The notes beneath the pieces are model-generated. The model worked only from the letters and a program-made list of their open reading frames with translations. It was not told the DNA's origin and ran no database searches. Of a DNA stretch of 64,000 bases, positions 1 to 10,849 are shown one piece after another; the first letter of the stretch is position 1; every line of letters starts with the position of its first letter. The stretch is from Buxus sempervirens. Its lineage: Eukaryota; Streptophyta; Magnoliopsida; Buxales; Buxaceae. The position numbers were made by a program, and so were the translations under genes. The stretch is taken from the NCBI GenBank assembly GCA_947561395.2, contig OX387192.1, forward strand, positions 37,159,520 through 37,223,519. The letters run 5' to 3'.

Positions 1-655
1 TTATGAAACTGCACGATACCAAACCGGAAGGTTGGACCTTGTTGTGGTGACGTATCCTCTCGGTCCCATATTGGCATATCACAGTGTTGACGTGGTCGTT
101 AGAGTTGAGCTGGATCGGCTACGTTCAAAATGAAATCTTATGTTGTGTTAACACGAATTGGCACCAGCTTTGGCCATGGGATGCTATCATGTGGAACATC
201 TCATGATCAGTGATATTTTATTATTGTAAATGCTTCAAGTGGAACTCACATAAAAAACATTGACCGTGAGATGCTCGACATGGCAGCATTGCACGGCCAA
301 AGCAGAGGCCAATTCACATTAAAATAACAGAAAATTTCATCTATCTAAGCTCGGCTACAAAAGGTCTTGTTTGCCTTGCTAGAAATGATCAACTGGTTTT
401 TCTTTTTTCCTAATTAGAATCCATTCCTAACTAATAAGAGATTACTAGGTTATAGCACACTAGGGGTGGCAATTTTACTAACCGGATGAGGCCCAGGTAA
501 TTAAGGCTTAACAAAGCACATAAGCACTTTACGGCTTGCACAAGCTCAGCCTGCTTTTTACCCCTCACCCTCAGATAGAGGCCCAACCATAAAATGAAAA
601 TAGAAACCTGAATCGGACCAATTAAGTTTGGTTTTTGTAGTTTTTCTTAATTATT
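1..655. repeat. Left copy of a ~650 bp segmental duplication
   Basis: This block aligns almost base for base with 3841-4490, starting in both with a TTATGAAACT..CACGATACC stretch. The copies differ by scattered substitutions and small indels and part at about 655/4490. The right copy lies in the upstream flank of the first intact PR-10 gene, so this copy is probably the upstream flank of another PR-10 gene left of the window. The block itself has no coding capacity. Both copies carry short GAGATGCT/AGCATCTC inverted motifs. Confidence 0.85.
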
Positions 656-726
656 TTCATACAGAAGGATCGAAAACTCAACAAAGCCACACCCAAACCC
701 AAAATAAAAATATTACGGAGCAGAGC

Positions 727-853
727 GATTTGAAATCTCCTGGAGCCCTTGACTTGCAGATCTGCTGGTCCAATGGTGATGTATGTGTCCACATAGGTAC
801 CTGAAGCCTATGTGTACACACCTTCCACCGTTGGACCAGCTGATATGGCCTCT
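727..853. mobile_element. Short foldback MITE, Mutator-like family, copy A
   Basis: The centre (765-839) is a long imperfect palindrome: CTGGTCCAATGGTG on the left pairs with CCACCGTTGGACCAG on the right. It is flanked by an 8 bp direct repeat, AGCAGAGC, at 719-726 and 854-861, which fits a target-site duplication. The left end (GAAATCTCCTGGAGCCCTT) matches the reverse complement of the right end of the element at 18168-18317, so the two belong to one family. Assignment to Mutator-type elements is inferred from the 8-10 bp duplications only. Confidence 0.65.
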
Positions 854-893
854 AGCAGAGCCACACCTTATATATCGATCCACTCAACAAACA

Positions 894-1092
894 CTACACG
901 TGCTTGTAAGTCAGCTTGACCATTTCTTTGTTGACCATTAGATCCTCTTCTTTGATCTGAAAGTCGCCACTGATAGAGTAATGGGTTGTGATCTTACAAA
1001 CGCACCCTCCATTTTCAGCCGCATCAGACTTAACTTCATATGTAATTGACTAGAGCATGTCCTTGGAGAGTTCATCGGCTTCCATCAGAGTA
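894..1092 (-). pseudogene. Broken PR-10/Bet v 1 exon 2 remnant
   Basis: The minus strand encodes a recognisable C-terminal half of a PR-10 protein: MEADELSKDML, an in-frame TAG, SITYEVKSDAAENGGCVCK, ITTHYSISGDFQIKEEDL, then ..KLTYKHV and a stop at 894-896. The TAG stands where intact paralogues have a sense codon. The C-terminal helix is cut short and lacks the LLANPDAYA ending of its neighbours. No first exon, splice acceptor or start is visible upstream (1093-1400). It is the decayed leftmost visible member of the PR-10 array; the intact copies lie at 2772-8822. Confidence 0.8.
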
Positions 1093-2328
1093 TTTGGAAA
1101 AATTGTTTAAGCAAATGAAGAACGCCGAAAAATCAGTCCATGTGAGTGGGCGAACAATCCTAGAATGTCCAAGTTGTAGGGCTCAGCAGCCCATAAATTG
1201 ATGATGATCAGAGGTTAATTGTGTTTGCTTAAGGCTCTCGTACCATGTAGAACACCATTTCTATTAAAAGCTCCAACTAATAGCAGGGGTGAACTTTATA
1301 TATTTAATATATTCTTTAATACTACCAATCAAATTTCTTAAATCAGGTTCTGGGTTTTTTTTTTCTGGTAGACAACATCCACCACCTTTATTAGAAGACT
1401 TCATGAACATAGCTAATCCCCCTAGCCTCTTCAAAATGAATATTTGAGAGGAAATGGAGGGCAGCTAACCGAAGACAAGGATATAACATAAACTATTAGT
1501 TACCAAACAAATCAAGTAAGCTAAAAGTCGATTATGACGGCCAAATCATATTTAAGCGTTTGCCTACGTTCTCTATTAAATGCAGATCAATTGTTTAATT
1601 TAATTTTTATGATGATTAAGTTTTCTAATACATTCGTCATATGACAATGGCAGGATTATTTTACTTTTATATTTCACATATTCTAAAATAATAGCATCAA
1701 GTTCTCAAAACGATGCAGCTCCAAAGCATTTTTAAGCTCTATAACTCATACATATTTGTTAGTTTACTGTTTAAATATTTAATATATTATCCACTTGACT
1801 AACCTTTAAGTCTTCTCTGAAATGGACGGCTCTAACCACTCTTTTATGGCATATTTTAGAACAATACAAGTTTTTGTGTTTTAGTGTTTTTCCTTTTTTT
1901 TCATTTTTTATTTTGGGGGAAAATTAATTTCTAGTGATACTTTTTAAAAATAATTAAAATTCAATTAGTAATGTTTAGAGTTCTAACTTTTAGGAAACCT
2001 TTACAAAAATAATAAAATTTACGTGACATTTTATTATTACATAGCAACTCTTCCAGGAATGCCTTTATACCACTCATTCAAATGGCTTGTCGAAATCATG
2101 TTCACGCCTTAACACGTGTATATTGTAAGATGACGAGTGAGTAAAATACTAAAAAGTCATATATTATATATTATGTATTTTAAAAAGTCAGCTCATCTTT
2201 AGAACAGTTTATTTAATTTTTTTTTGTTATTATTATTATTTTGGTATCGTTTGAGATAGTGCAGTGAAATGTGGCTAGCTGCTAGTACATGCCCTGGTCT
2301 CCGAATCAAACATATATATATATCTAAA
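1093..2328. other. AT-rich spacer, no gene seen
   Basis: The stretch holds poly-T tracts and low-complexity AT sequence, with no reading frame that matches a known family. It is the 3' flank of the first intact PR-10 gene. A G-box core (CACGTG) occurs near 2113, with no gene placed to use it. Confidence 0.5.
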
Positions 2329-2498
2329 CTATTATTAAGGGGAAGAGGGGGGGCGGATTTTGGCATTCCCTTTTTTTTTTTATTCCAACTATTGCCGTCT
2401 CCAATTAAAACAATCCAAAACTATAACTAATCCACTAATCTTTCCGTATTCGAATTTAAACCCCTATTTATATTTATATGTTATAATTAAGGGTGAGG
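2329..2498. repeat. Dispersed repeat, copy 1
   Basis: It contains an AGAGGGGG run, a poly-T tract, ATTCCAACTATTGCC, then AATTTAAACCCCTA and TTAAGGGTGAGGA. The same order of blocks recurs at 45197-45369, and a partial, more diverged version is at about 45020-45135. It is probably a non-autonomous transposon remnant; I could not define termini or a duplication. Confidence 0.5.
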
Positions 2499-2771
2499 AT
2501 CGTGCAGTATGCACGTTCCACCACTTGTATATATACACCACTAGTATAAATATAGACACAAGAGGGATACTATTCCATACCAATTTTATATTGGATAACT
2601 GGAGAAGGCATTCTTTCATTTCTCGCAATCCAAAGATCCTAAACCAAAGGAAATATGACAACAGGGTTATTCTTAATTTGTTATTGCAAAATTAAGCCAG
2701 AGAGACAGAAACTAAGCAAGTCAACACCCCAAACTAAAACGGAGACACAGAGGAGACATGGCTCCGACAAA

Positions 2772-3400
2772 CTACACATAGGCGTGAGGATTTGCCAAGA
2801 GATAGGCTTCAGCAGCCTTGTAAAGCAGCTCGGTTGATTCTCTGCCGGCGTTGACCTCATCTTCTTTGATCTCGACCTCCCCCTTGGTGTGGTAATGCCT
2901 TGTCATCTTACAGACACACCCTCCATTTGCACCCGCCTCATACTTGACTTCGAAAGCAACTGAATCGACGGTGTCCGGATGCCCATCAGCTTCTATTATA
3001 GTGTATTTGTTCACATAGTTCACTTCATCAATCTCGTCGACTCTCTCCTTGGCGTATGTGTGTCCGTGAGCGCCACCTTCATCGTCAACCAAACAATTTA
3101 ATTAATCACAACCAGCAATTAATGTCACTGTAAAAGCCTACTTATTCATTAAAAGTATATAAAAAAGAGCAGAGATGGATGGTTAATTCATGTTCTTGAT
3201 CAACTCAACTAACCTTCAGCAAAGTTGTGGTGCTTGATGCTTCCTGCAGCACCTCCATCTCCTTGGCTCATCTCCACGGTCTTTATGCCCTGAGGCATGA
3301 TCTTTTGCATGAAGCTGTCTGCGTCGACAACTATGGCCTTGAACAGCCTTGCTGGGGGGACGGCCAAAGTAAACTCATCGGTAAAGGTCACCACACCCAT
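2772..3400 (-). CDS. PR-10: PR-10/Bet v 1-like protein A
   Basis: Two exons on the minus strand, 3400-3214 and 3076-2772, joined by a 137 bp GT-AG intron with phase 1, the standard Bet v 1 intron position. The product is 163 aa. Bet v 1 proteins are small cytosolic proteins with a large hydrophobic cavity that bind flavonoids, cytokinins and other ligands, and many are induced by pathogens or stress. Visible marks are the MGVVTF start, PPARLFKA helix, the KERVDEID signature after the splice, and the YLLANPHAYV C-terminal helix. The glycine-rich loop reads GDGGAAGSI, one alanine longer than GDGGAGTI and GDGGVGSI in its neighbours. It lies first of three intact same-strand copies, with a TATA box about 90 bp before the start. 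Family assignment is firm; the ligand is unknown. Confidence 0.93.
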
Positions 3401-3489
3401 GTTAATTCCTTTTTAGGCAGGAAAAAGAAGATTGCAAGCGGAATAGACTTGGTAGTGAGTGTTGGAGATGGGCGAAGGCTAGAGGTCGC

Positions 3490-3497
3490 TTTTATAG
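3490..3497 (-). promoter_or_regulatory. TATA box of PR-10 gene A
   Basis: CTATAAAA on the minus strand lies about 90 bp upstream of the ATG. It sits inside TCGCTATAAA, which is shared with the other two PR-10 genes at almost the same distance (84 and 98 bp). Confidence 0.7.
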
Positions 3498-3614
3498 CGA
3501 GAAATGGGGGTCTCGCTGCAATAATGTGCGATTTTATAATAAATTCTAATGCCTACCCCTTCCTTATCGTCAAGGACAGCTAAGGGCCTCAATTTTATTA
3601 TTTTCTCTTACCAA

Positions 3615-3615
<1 letters not shown>

Positions 3616-3678
<63 letters not shown>
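3616..3678. repeat. (AAT)21 microsatellite
   Basis: An uninterrupted AAT tract of 63 bp lies about 215 bp upstream of the PR-10 A start codon. It is the cleanest simple repeat in the window and is likely to vary in length. Confidence 0.97.
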
Positions 3679-3679
<1 letters not shown>

Positions 3680-3840
3680 GCCTCAGTTTTCAAGAATTAA
3701 GTGGTTGTGGTATCTTTACTTCACATGGCATCGTGTGACGTCGTAGAGGCTTGGGTTTTCCATTTTCAATAACATAAAAACCTGTAACCGTGAGATGCTC
3801 CACGTGTCACCATCTTACTCAAACTGCACGTTTGACCGCA

Positions 3841-4490
3841 TTATGAAACTTCACGATACCAAACCGGAAGGTTGGACCTTGTTGTGGTGACGTATCCTCT
3901 CGGTCCCATATTGGCATCATGGTGTTGACGTGGTCGTTAGAAATGAGCTGGATCGGCTACACTCAGAATGAAATCTTCTACTGTGTTTACGCTAATTGAC
4001 ACCAATTTTGCCCGTGAGATGCTGTCATGCGGAGCATCTCATGATCAGTGATGTTTTATTGTTTTAAATGCTTCAGGTGGGGCTCACATGAAAAAGCATT
4101 GACCGTGAGATGCTCGACATGGCAGCATCGCACGGCCAAAGCAGAGGCCAATTCACGTTAAATAACAGAAAATTTCATCTACCTAAGCTCGGCTACAAAA
4201 GGTCTTGTTTGTCTTGCCAGAAATGATCAACTGGTTTTTCTTTTTTCCTAATTAGAGTCCATTCCTAATTAATAAGAGATTATTAGGTTATAGCAAACTA
4301 GGGGTAGCAATTTTACTAACCGAACCGGCCAGGCCCAGGTAATTAAGGCTTAACAAAGCACAAAAGCACTTTATGGCTTGCACAAGCTCAGCCCTGTTTT
4401 GGTCCTCACCCTCAAACAGAGACCCAACCATAAAATGAAAATAGAAACCTGAATCGGACCAATTAAGTTTGGATTTTGTAATTTTTCTTA
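3841..4490. repeat. Right copy of the ~650 bp segmental duplication
   Basis: It is the partner of 1-655 and lies about 440 bp upstream of PR-10 A. It was probably carried along when the PR-10 unit duplicated. Similarity ends near 4490, where this copy runs into AT-rich sequence with no match in the left copy. Confidence 0.85.
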
Positions 4491-5380
4491 ATTTTTTATT
4501 TTTATTGGAAATATGCTAGAAATAATTATACTTATTTTATATTCAAAGATTTTAAATACTTATATTTCAATAAATTAATCGAAAAATATCCAAAAAAATT
4601 CTCAAAATTAATTAGTAATATGACAAAACTAGTTCAAGAAATGCATATAAACATTAAACTATAGTTTTAGGCATGAAATGACAATTAAAACCAGCCGTAC
4701 CTAGACGGCTAGATGGGCTGAGCTCCAACATATATATACCTAGCCGAAGCCCAGACTTGGTAATTTCGCACATTTTAAAGTGGGTCAATGTAAGCGAACG
4801 GGCCTAAAAATTCAGGGCCCAACCAACCCCAGTTTAAGCAGGCCCGGGCAAATCGGGATCGAAGAGTTCTACCGAAAATACGAACAGTTTTCAAGCAGAG
4901 AGTTGGCCAACTTGTCAGCTAAAACAGCAGTCGAGCCCGGGTCGGCTCTTGATGTTCCATCCATATTCGGTTGAATTTTTATCAACCATGGTCAGGCTTG
5001 GGCTAGGTATTGGTATAATTTTTTTGAGAAGCCGATTAGGCCAAATTGATTAAAGGGAGGCGCACATATTCCACGCTTTTGTACCAGGGTGTAAGAGATC
5101 TGAAGCTTTCTTTATGTTTAAGCTTTTAGCCGTTTAGGTGCGTTGGTTGTATTTAATATGGTATCAGAGCAGGAGATCTTGTTTTCGACTCCCAAAGATA
5201 AGTTTGCTTTGAAATTTATTTTATCCAGGGTTTGAATGCCCTGCATCTGTCTTCCCCATAAATATTCCCTTATGAAGTTGCATGTGTTTAATAAATAATG
5301 ATGTGTACTATACATATTGGGAAACATATGGGATATAGAGAAAGATTTAGGATTTGAGGGGTATTTCTTGTTGACAAAAT
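4491..5380. other. Spacer with an LTR/TRIM relic
   Basis: AT-rich sequence gives way at 4690-4980 to GC-richer, degenerate sequence with repeated GGCCCGGG-like words, typical of old non-autonomous elements. At 5159-5170 is TGGTATCAGAGC, a perfect match to the primer-binding site for initiator Met-tRNA used by plant Copia and TRIM elements. No matching pair of LTRs was found around it, so it is probably a solo relic. Confidence 0.5.
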
Positions 5381-5687
5381 TGTTGGGTTATCCCACATCG
5401 GTTATGGAAGGGGCTAGTGGTCGCTTTATAGGTGTGAAGGAAAGTCTCATGACTCTCATCCCATGAGTTAGTTTCTGGGGTTGAGAGACATTGGTATTAG
5501 AGCCCAAGTTTCAACAAGTCTCAGCCCTAACAGTCCATGGAGAAACAGGTTATCGCGTCTCTAACCCAAGGCTTGGTGTGAGGGCGAGATTGTTGGGTTA
5601 TATTATATTGATTGTGGGAAGGGGTTGATGACCACTTGTGTAAGGGAAGACCTCATCCCATGAACTAGTTTTTGGGATTGAGAGAGG
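5381..5687 (+). mobile_element. TRIM-like retroelement, ~307 bp
   Basis: Two direct repeats begin TGTTGGGTTA, at 5381-5490 and about 5591-5687, and share the block ATCCCATGA.CTAGTTT..GGG.TTGAGAGA. The first ends in CA and is followed at once by TGGTATTAGAGCCC (5492), a near match to the initiator Met-tRNA primer-binding site. A purine-rich GTGAGGGCGAGA precedes the second repeat. The interior is only about 100 bp and non-coding, as in terminal-repeat retrotransposons in miniature. The right edge is uncertain and I see no clear target duplication. Confidence 0.7.
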
Positions 5688-6355
5688 CCCAAGACCACCT
5701 TGTTAAGAAAATAATTAAATATATAAAGCCCACCCATATTATCAGCTTAAGTTTTTGGAGAATATTCTTGTAATACATTAGTATAACATGTGACAAAGTA
5801 CAAATAACATAAGTAATGGATTGATTAAGACGTGGAAGATTTAAAAAAAACTAGAAGTGGTGCACGTGCAGCACTGCACGTGTGTATGAAGGGACAGAGG
5901 CCTGAGGAAAATGTTGTTGGAGGGAATAGTTGCAAAATTGATTGTTAGTTTTTAGAAAAGTTAAGGTAGTTTTGACCGTTCTACCATTTAATTAATAAAT
6001 CTTTTCAGTAACAAGGGATGTTTTGGAAAGTTACGTATTTTGTTCGGCACGATTCCCAAGAGGTTTTGGATGGGCATTATTCCTTAGTTTAGAATTAACA
6101 AGCATCAGACTACAGTCTGGCTTTACATAACAGTATATATTACGCATCATCATGCGTCAGCTCCTCTAATACAATCACACAATCACATTTTCAGAGGTGG
6201 GACAGAAGATGACTACTGTTGCTACAATTTCTCAGTCACAAGAAATATGCAACAGTGTGTGCATGATTCTTATTTTCAAGCCTGATAGAAGGAGAGAAAC
6301 CAAACAAACCCTCACCCAAAAATATAACGGGGACACGCAATTACAAGCATTCACA

Positions 6356-6936
6356 CTACGCGTAAGCGTCAGGGTTTGCCAAGAGATAGTCTTCAATAAC
6401 CTTGTAAAGCACCATGGATTTTTCTTTCCCGGCCTTTATGTCCTCTTCTTTGATCTCAATCCCTTCTTTGGTGTAGTAATTGCTTGTGGTCTTACATATA
6501 CATCCGCCATTTGCATCCGCCTCAAGCTTAATGTCGAAAGAAACTGATTCAAGCTTGTCACCCAGTGCATCGCCTTCTATCACAGTATACTTGCACACAA
6601 AGTTCTGCTCGTCAATCTCGTCGATTCTATGCTTGGCGTATGTGAATTGCCTACCTGTATTGCGTGTGGATCCAACAAATTAATTAAGCTCGGTTAAGTA
6701 TGTATAGGAATCAATTAAAGAGATGGGTTTGTCTCAGTATATTATAACTAACCTTCAGCAAAGTTGAGCTGCTTGATGGTTCCAGCACCTCCATCTCCTT
6801 GGATAATGTCGACACTCTTTATGGCCTGAGGCATGAGCTTTGGCAAGAGGTTGTCCCCGTCGAGAAGCAAGGCCTTGAACAGCCTTGCCGGAGGGACGGC
6901 GGAAGCGATTTGGTCAACGAAGGGGACGACACCCAT
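6356..6936 (-). CDS. PR-10: PR-10/Bet v 1-like protein B
   Basis: Two exons, 6936-6753 and 6654-6356, with a 99 bp phase-1 GT-AG intron; the product is 160 aa, the usual PR-10 length. It starts MGVVPFVDQI and has the canonical glycine-rich loop GDGGAGTIK. The Bet v 1 signature reads KHRIDEID, and the protein ends YLLANPDAYA. It is the middle of three tandem copies, about 3 kb from copy A and 1.3 kb from copy C, and a TATA box lies 84 bp upstream. A cavity-bearing ligand binder of the cytosol is the family role. Sequence differences from A and C spread over the whole protein, so the copies are not recent. Confidence 0.95.
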
Positions 6937-7019
6937 GTTTTCCTCTGCAAGTGTGTGTTGGAGAATTGATTTGCTAGCGAGTGAACAATGTTATGGAGAT
7001 GATGAAGGCCAGGGGTGGT

Positions 7020-7027
7020 ATTTATAG
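7020..7027 (-). promoter_or_regulatory. TATA box of PR-10 gene B
   Basis: CTATAAAT on the minus strand, within TCGCTATAAA, lies 84 bp upstream of the ATG and matches the paralogous boxes in sequence and position. Confidence 0.7.
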
Positions 7028-7059
7028 CGAACGACGTGGTCTTTAGATTGAAAATGTGC

Positions 7060-8249
7060 AATTTTATAGGTTCAAATCAGGACCTGTTCCCGTTGTAAGC
7101 AAGATAATTAAGTAATGGAAGAACAGCTTGGAAGATTCTCCGTTGTCAAATCCGATTAGTCCTTAATTAATTAAGTTAATTCTCAAGGCTTTCTTTAATA
7201 TGAAGAACAGCGACGTGCTACGCAATCGTCTATAAAAATTTAACAGAAAAATGAAAGTCTAAGGCCGGCAACCCTTAATTAAAAGGTTTCTCAAGTGAGC
7301 ATTGGTAATTGGAAGGTACATCACAGACAAGTGACCAAACAACTGAAATGGGCCCACTCTCTTCACATGATTTGAATTTTTGACACTTGGAGAACTTTTA
7401 AAGGCCCCCCATCTCATGTTTTTTTTTTTTTTTGTAGGCAAGCCCCCCATCTCATTTGTAATGAATTGCGTATTCAAGAACTTTAAATTTTTCGTACATA
7501 TAGTTCCATGATGCCCCCAAACAACAAAATGAAGTCAAATGGATGAAGCCAATTTGTGAAGCAGGAACTGCGGAGCCCAAGATGGGACAAGCATCTGGCT
7601 TGTTGTTGGAATCCACTTCCACTAAGGTTGTATTTGGAATTGCTTAATTAAGCACTTAATTTTCACTTATGAGTTATTAAAGCAATTTTTTTTTTTTATA
7701 TTGGGATTGCTTAATTAAGGGATTAATTAATAGAACTATATTTTATTGGGAAAATTACTATACACCCTGTCTTCCAAAAACTTTATTCCAAAATGCACTA
7801 CCTTCACAACTAATTGCCAAGTTCACACTAGTTTTATAAACAAAATGACGGAATGCCCTTCTACATGTGTCAAGAGACAAAAATTGCCCATTTTACCCCC
7901 GGTTTACAACTCATAAACCAGTTTTTATACTTGTGGTTCAGCATGTCAGGTAAGAAGCAGACACAACAAAAGCACCAATCGCAATAGTAGCACCAATCCA
8001 TGTTCTGTTAATCTTTTAGCCATAGAAGAAGGTAGACGAAAGGTTTTGATTGAAATTTTTTTTTTTTTTTTTTTGGTTTGGAGCAACCAAAATAAAGGAG
8101 TAAGGTTCAATAGTTTTAATGTTTAGACCGGTTTGTGAGTTGTAAACCGAGGGAAATATGACAACAGGATCATTCTTATTCTTATTGCCAAGCACAGAAA
8201 CTAAGCAAACCCAAACCCTCAAATATGGCATACGTCCTTCCAATAAAAA
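7060..8249. other. Spacer between PR-10 B and C, no gene seen
   Basis: The spacer has poly-T tracts near 7420, 7690 and 8055 and AT-rich filler. A short CCCCCCATCTCAT word occurs twice near 7400-7455. No coding frame matches a family. Confidence 0.5.
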
Positions 8250-8822
8250 CTAGGCGTAGGCATCAGGATTTGCCAAGAGGAAGGCTTCAACAGCCTTGTA
8301 AAGCAGCATGGTCTTCTCTTTGCCGGCCTTGACGTCCTCTTCTTTGATCTCAAAGGCCCCCTTTGTGTTGTAAAAGGTTGTTATCTTACACACACATCCT
8401 CCATCTGCACCCGCCTCAAACTTAATTCGGAAAGAAGTTGATTCAAGCGTCTTAGGCATTCCATCACCTTCTATAACGCTGTACATGGACACCAGCTTCA
8501 GGTGGTCGATCTCGTCCACTCTCTCCTTCACGTATTTCGATTCGCCACCTGTTCTCGATGATCAATCAAACAAGTTAAGCACATGTACACAATCAGAGAG
8601 AATTCATGGTTTAGGTCTGTAATAACTAGTTAATAAACCTTCGGCAAAGTTGATCTGCTTGATGCTTCCGACGCCTCCATCTCCTTGGATCATTTCGATG
8701 CTTTTTATGGCCTGAGGCATGAGCTTTGGGAAGAGATTGTCTGCGTCCACAACCAGGGCCTTGAACAGCCTCGCCGGAGCGACAGCCAAAGCGAACTGAT
8801 CGGCAAAGGTGATGACACCCAT
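8250..8822 (-). CDS. PR-10: PR-10/Bet v 1-like protein C
   Basis: Two exons, 8822-8639 and 8548-8250, with a 90 bp phase-1 GT-AG intron; 160 aa. It starts MGVITFADQF and carries APARLFKALVVDADNLFPK, the loop GDGGVGSIK, KERVDEID after the splice and the C-terminal FLLANPDAYA. It is the rightmost member of the array and, like A and B, has a CTATAAAT box about 98 bp upstream. Codon use and domain integrity suggest a working gene. The PR-10 fold and defence/ligand-binding role follow from the family; the specific ligand cannot be read from the sequence. Confidence 0.95.
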
Positions 8823-8919
8823 GTTTCACTCTGTAAGGAAGAAAAGAAGATACCGAGTAGTGTAGGGAGGGAGGTTTAGTTTGCTAGTGAGTGTTGGAGA
8901 TGGTGAAGAACCCAGTGAT

Positions 8920-8927
8920 ATTTATAG
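8920..8927 (-). promoter_or_regulatory. TATA box of PR-10 gene C
   Basis: CTATAAAT on the minus strand, within TCGCTATAAA, lies about 98 bp upstream of the start codon. Confidence 0.7.
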
Positions 8928-8939
8928 CGACTAGCGAGC

Positions 8940-10849
8940 GATGGTTGCAAAAATTTCAATTTTGTAAGTTCAAATTAATCTCGATTGCTCCGTGTAATCA
9001 ATGATAGCTAAGGTCCTCCATTATCAAATTATATTCTTTTTTATCAGTTTATCTCAGGAACATCGATCGATGTGTGCTATGCAATTTACGACAAAATTTA
9101 GAGTAAAAAATAAGCTAAAAGAATAATAATTAAACAAGGCCCAGATGGGGGTTCCTGTGGAGCTTAGCAAACCCTGCAGGTTAAGAGCATGAAAGGACAA
9201 CCATTCCATCCAATTCACACATGATCCGAACGACTGGAGATTTATTAGCCGTCTGATTTGTATTAAGATATTTTAGAATTTAGTTTTTAAATGTGTTTTG
9301 CATGTATCCTCCTCCTAAATAACATTAAGAAATCAAAGGGGAGAACATTAATTAGGTCGAACCAGGCTCACACCTATTCAAGCTTAATTGGAATCCAGGT
9401 TCGACATCGACCATAACCTGCTGCATGCTATATATCTTGCTTGAAAGACTATATTTTCCCAGAAAATTGTTAAATTTAGATCCATGCTAAATTGAACAAG
9501 TTAAAACCCAGTTTCGATGGCATCAAGACTCCACTAGGAATAGCTTAACTATATCCAAAAGCTGTCTCAAATCCACCATGTTGCATCCATAAATTCTAAC
9601 CCTCAGTTCCACTCAGCACACAGAAACTTATTGTACACCCTTTCAAATGAGATTTGTCACTTTTGCATGTAGGCTCCCTGACATCTGATATATATCAAAA
9701 ACCTCTCTTCCCATTTGTTCAATGCAAACTATTTCCAAAGCCCTTTTTGTTAGTTCATGAACATTGAAATCACCAAACTGACCTTCGAGAATAAATTTAT
9801 TTGAAAACCAATACATATAAAATATCAAACTAAAGGTCAATACATATAAAATATCAAACTAAAGGTCAAAAGTTAATACAACTAAATAAGTCTTAACAAA
9901 AATAAACTACCACCTTTCTCCGTAAGTTTCCTTGTAAAATATAAATAAGGATAATGTTGTCATTCATATGTAAGGTAAAGTATTTTGCTAGAACTTAAAG
10001 GGGTTTTGGGTATAAAATTCCTGTTTAAAGGAGCTACTTTTATATTAGTTGATACGAGTTATGAGCAGTATTGTTACCTGCTTTTCCATGTGAATCTGGA
10101 AACATTCTCTGCGCTAAATTTACTTTTGATGGAGACGTAGTTGGAGTGGGGTTATAGCATGGATGCTAAACCTAATTGTGACCACCCAAAAATAAAAGCA
10201 TGGATTCATGTGACATTATAACTTTAGTGGTACTACAATAATCACACGCGTTAAAATAATAATGATGATTATCAGAATCAATCGGACCAAACGGGCTAAA
10301 CCAAGGCACTTAACACCTTCACATTCAGGTTTCGGAACAACCATAAAGGGGAATATAGACCCCCAGTGTATGTGTGTGTGTGTATCCCATGCTGCGAAAC
10401 CATTTCAATATACAGGTAAGAAGCTACAGCTCAGATCACCGAAATTTGCCAAATAACAAAGAACCGTTCAACGAAATCAAAGACGAAGCTTTAGATGTCC
10501 ATGAAAAATGTACTAATCAAACCAACCTTCAAAAGTTGCTGCTCTAGAGAAATATCACCATCAATGTCAATATTACTTACACTTCATGATGTTAGTAATC
10601 ATTCTACAACAAGAATATATATATCAGATGGAATGCCCTCTGCAGTTAGTTCTCCAATCAAGTACAAATCAGAATCTCCCACAAACTTGATGCTTGACAG
10701 GCGACAAGAAGCCTAATATTTTTGCCTCATTTCTGAGGCATGGATCTACATAAAACCAACACCCCTAGGAAACCAAACGCAATCACACTCTCAAGGGAAA
10801 AAAAAACATTTCATCATTCAAAATGCATACCATATTACCAAATAAATCG
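8940..10849. other. Spacer between PR-10 C and PP2C, no gene seen
   Basis: AT-rich sequence without a credible reading frame. The only structure noted is a 29 bp exact tandem duplication at 9812-9869. The right part (about 10400-10849) is probably the 3' UTR and downstream flank of the PP2C gene. Confidence 0.5.
9812..9869. repeat. 29 bp tandem duplication
   Basis: Two identical 29 bp units (9812-9840 and 9841-9869) beginning TACATATAAAATATCAAAC follow each other directly. Perfect identity suggests a recent slippage event. Confidence 0.9.

Noticed and set aside
5159..5170. Possible tRNA gene from the TGGTATCAGAGC match
   Set aside because: Only the 12 bp complementary to the tRNA 3' end are present, with no A box or cloverleaf. 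It is a retroelement primer-binding site.
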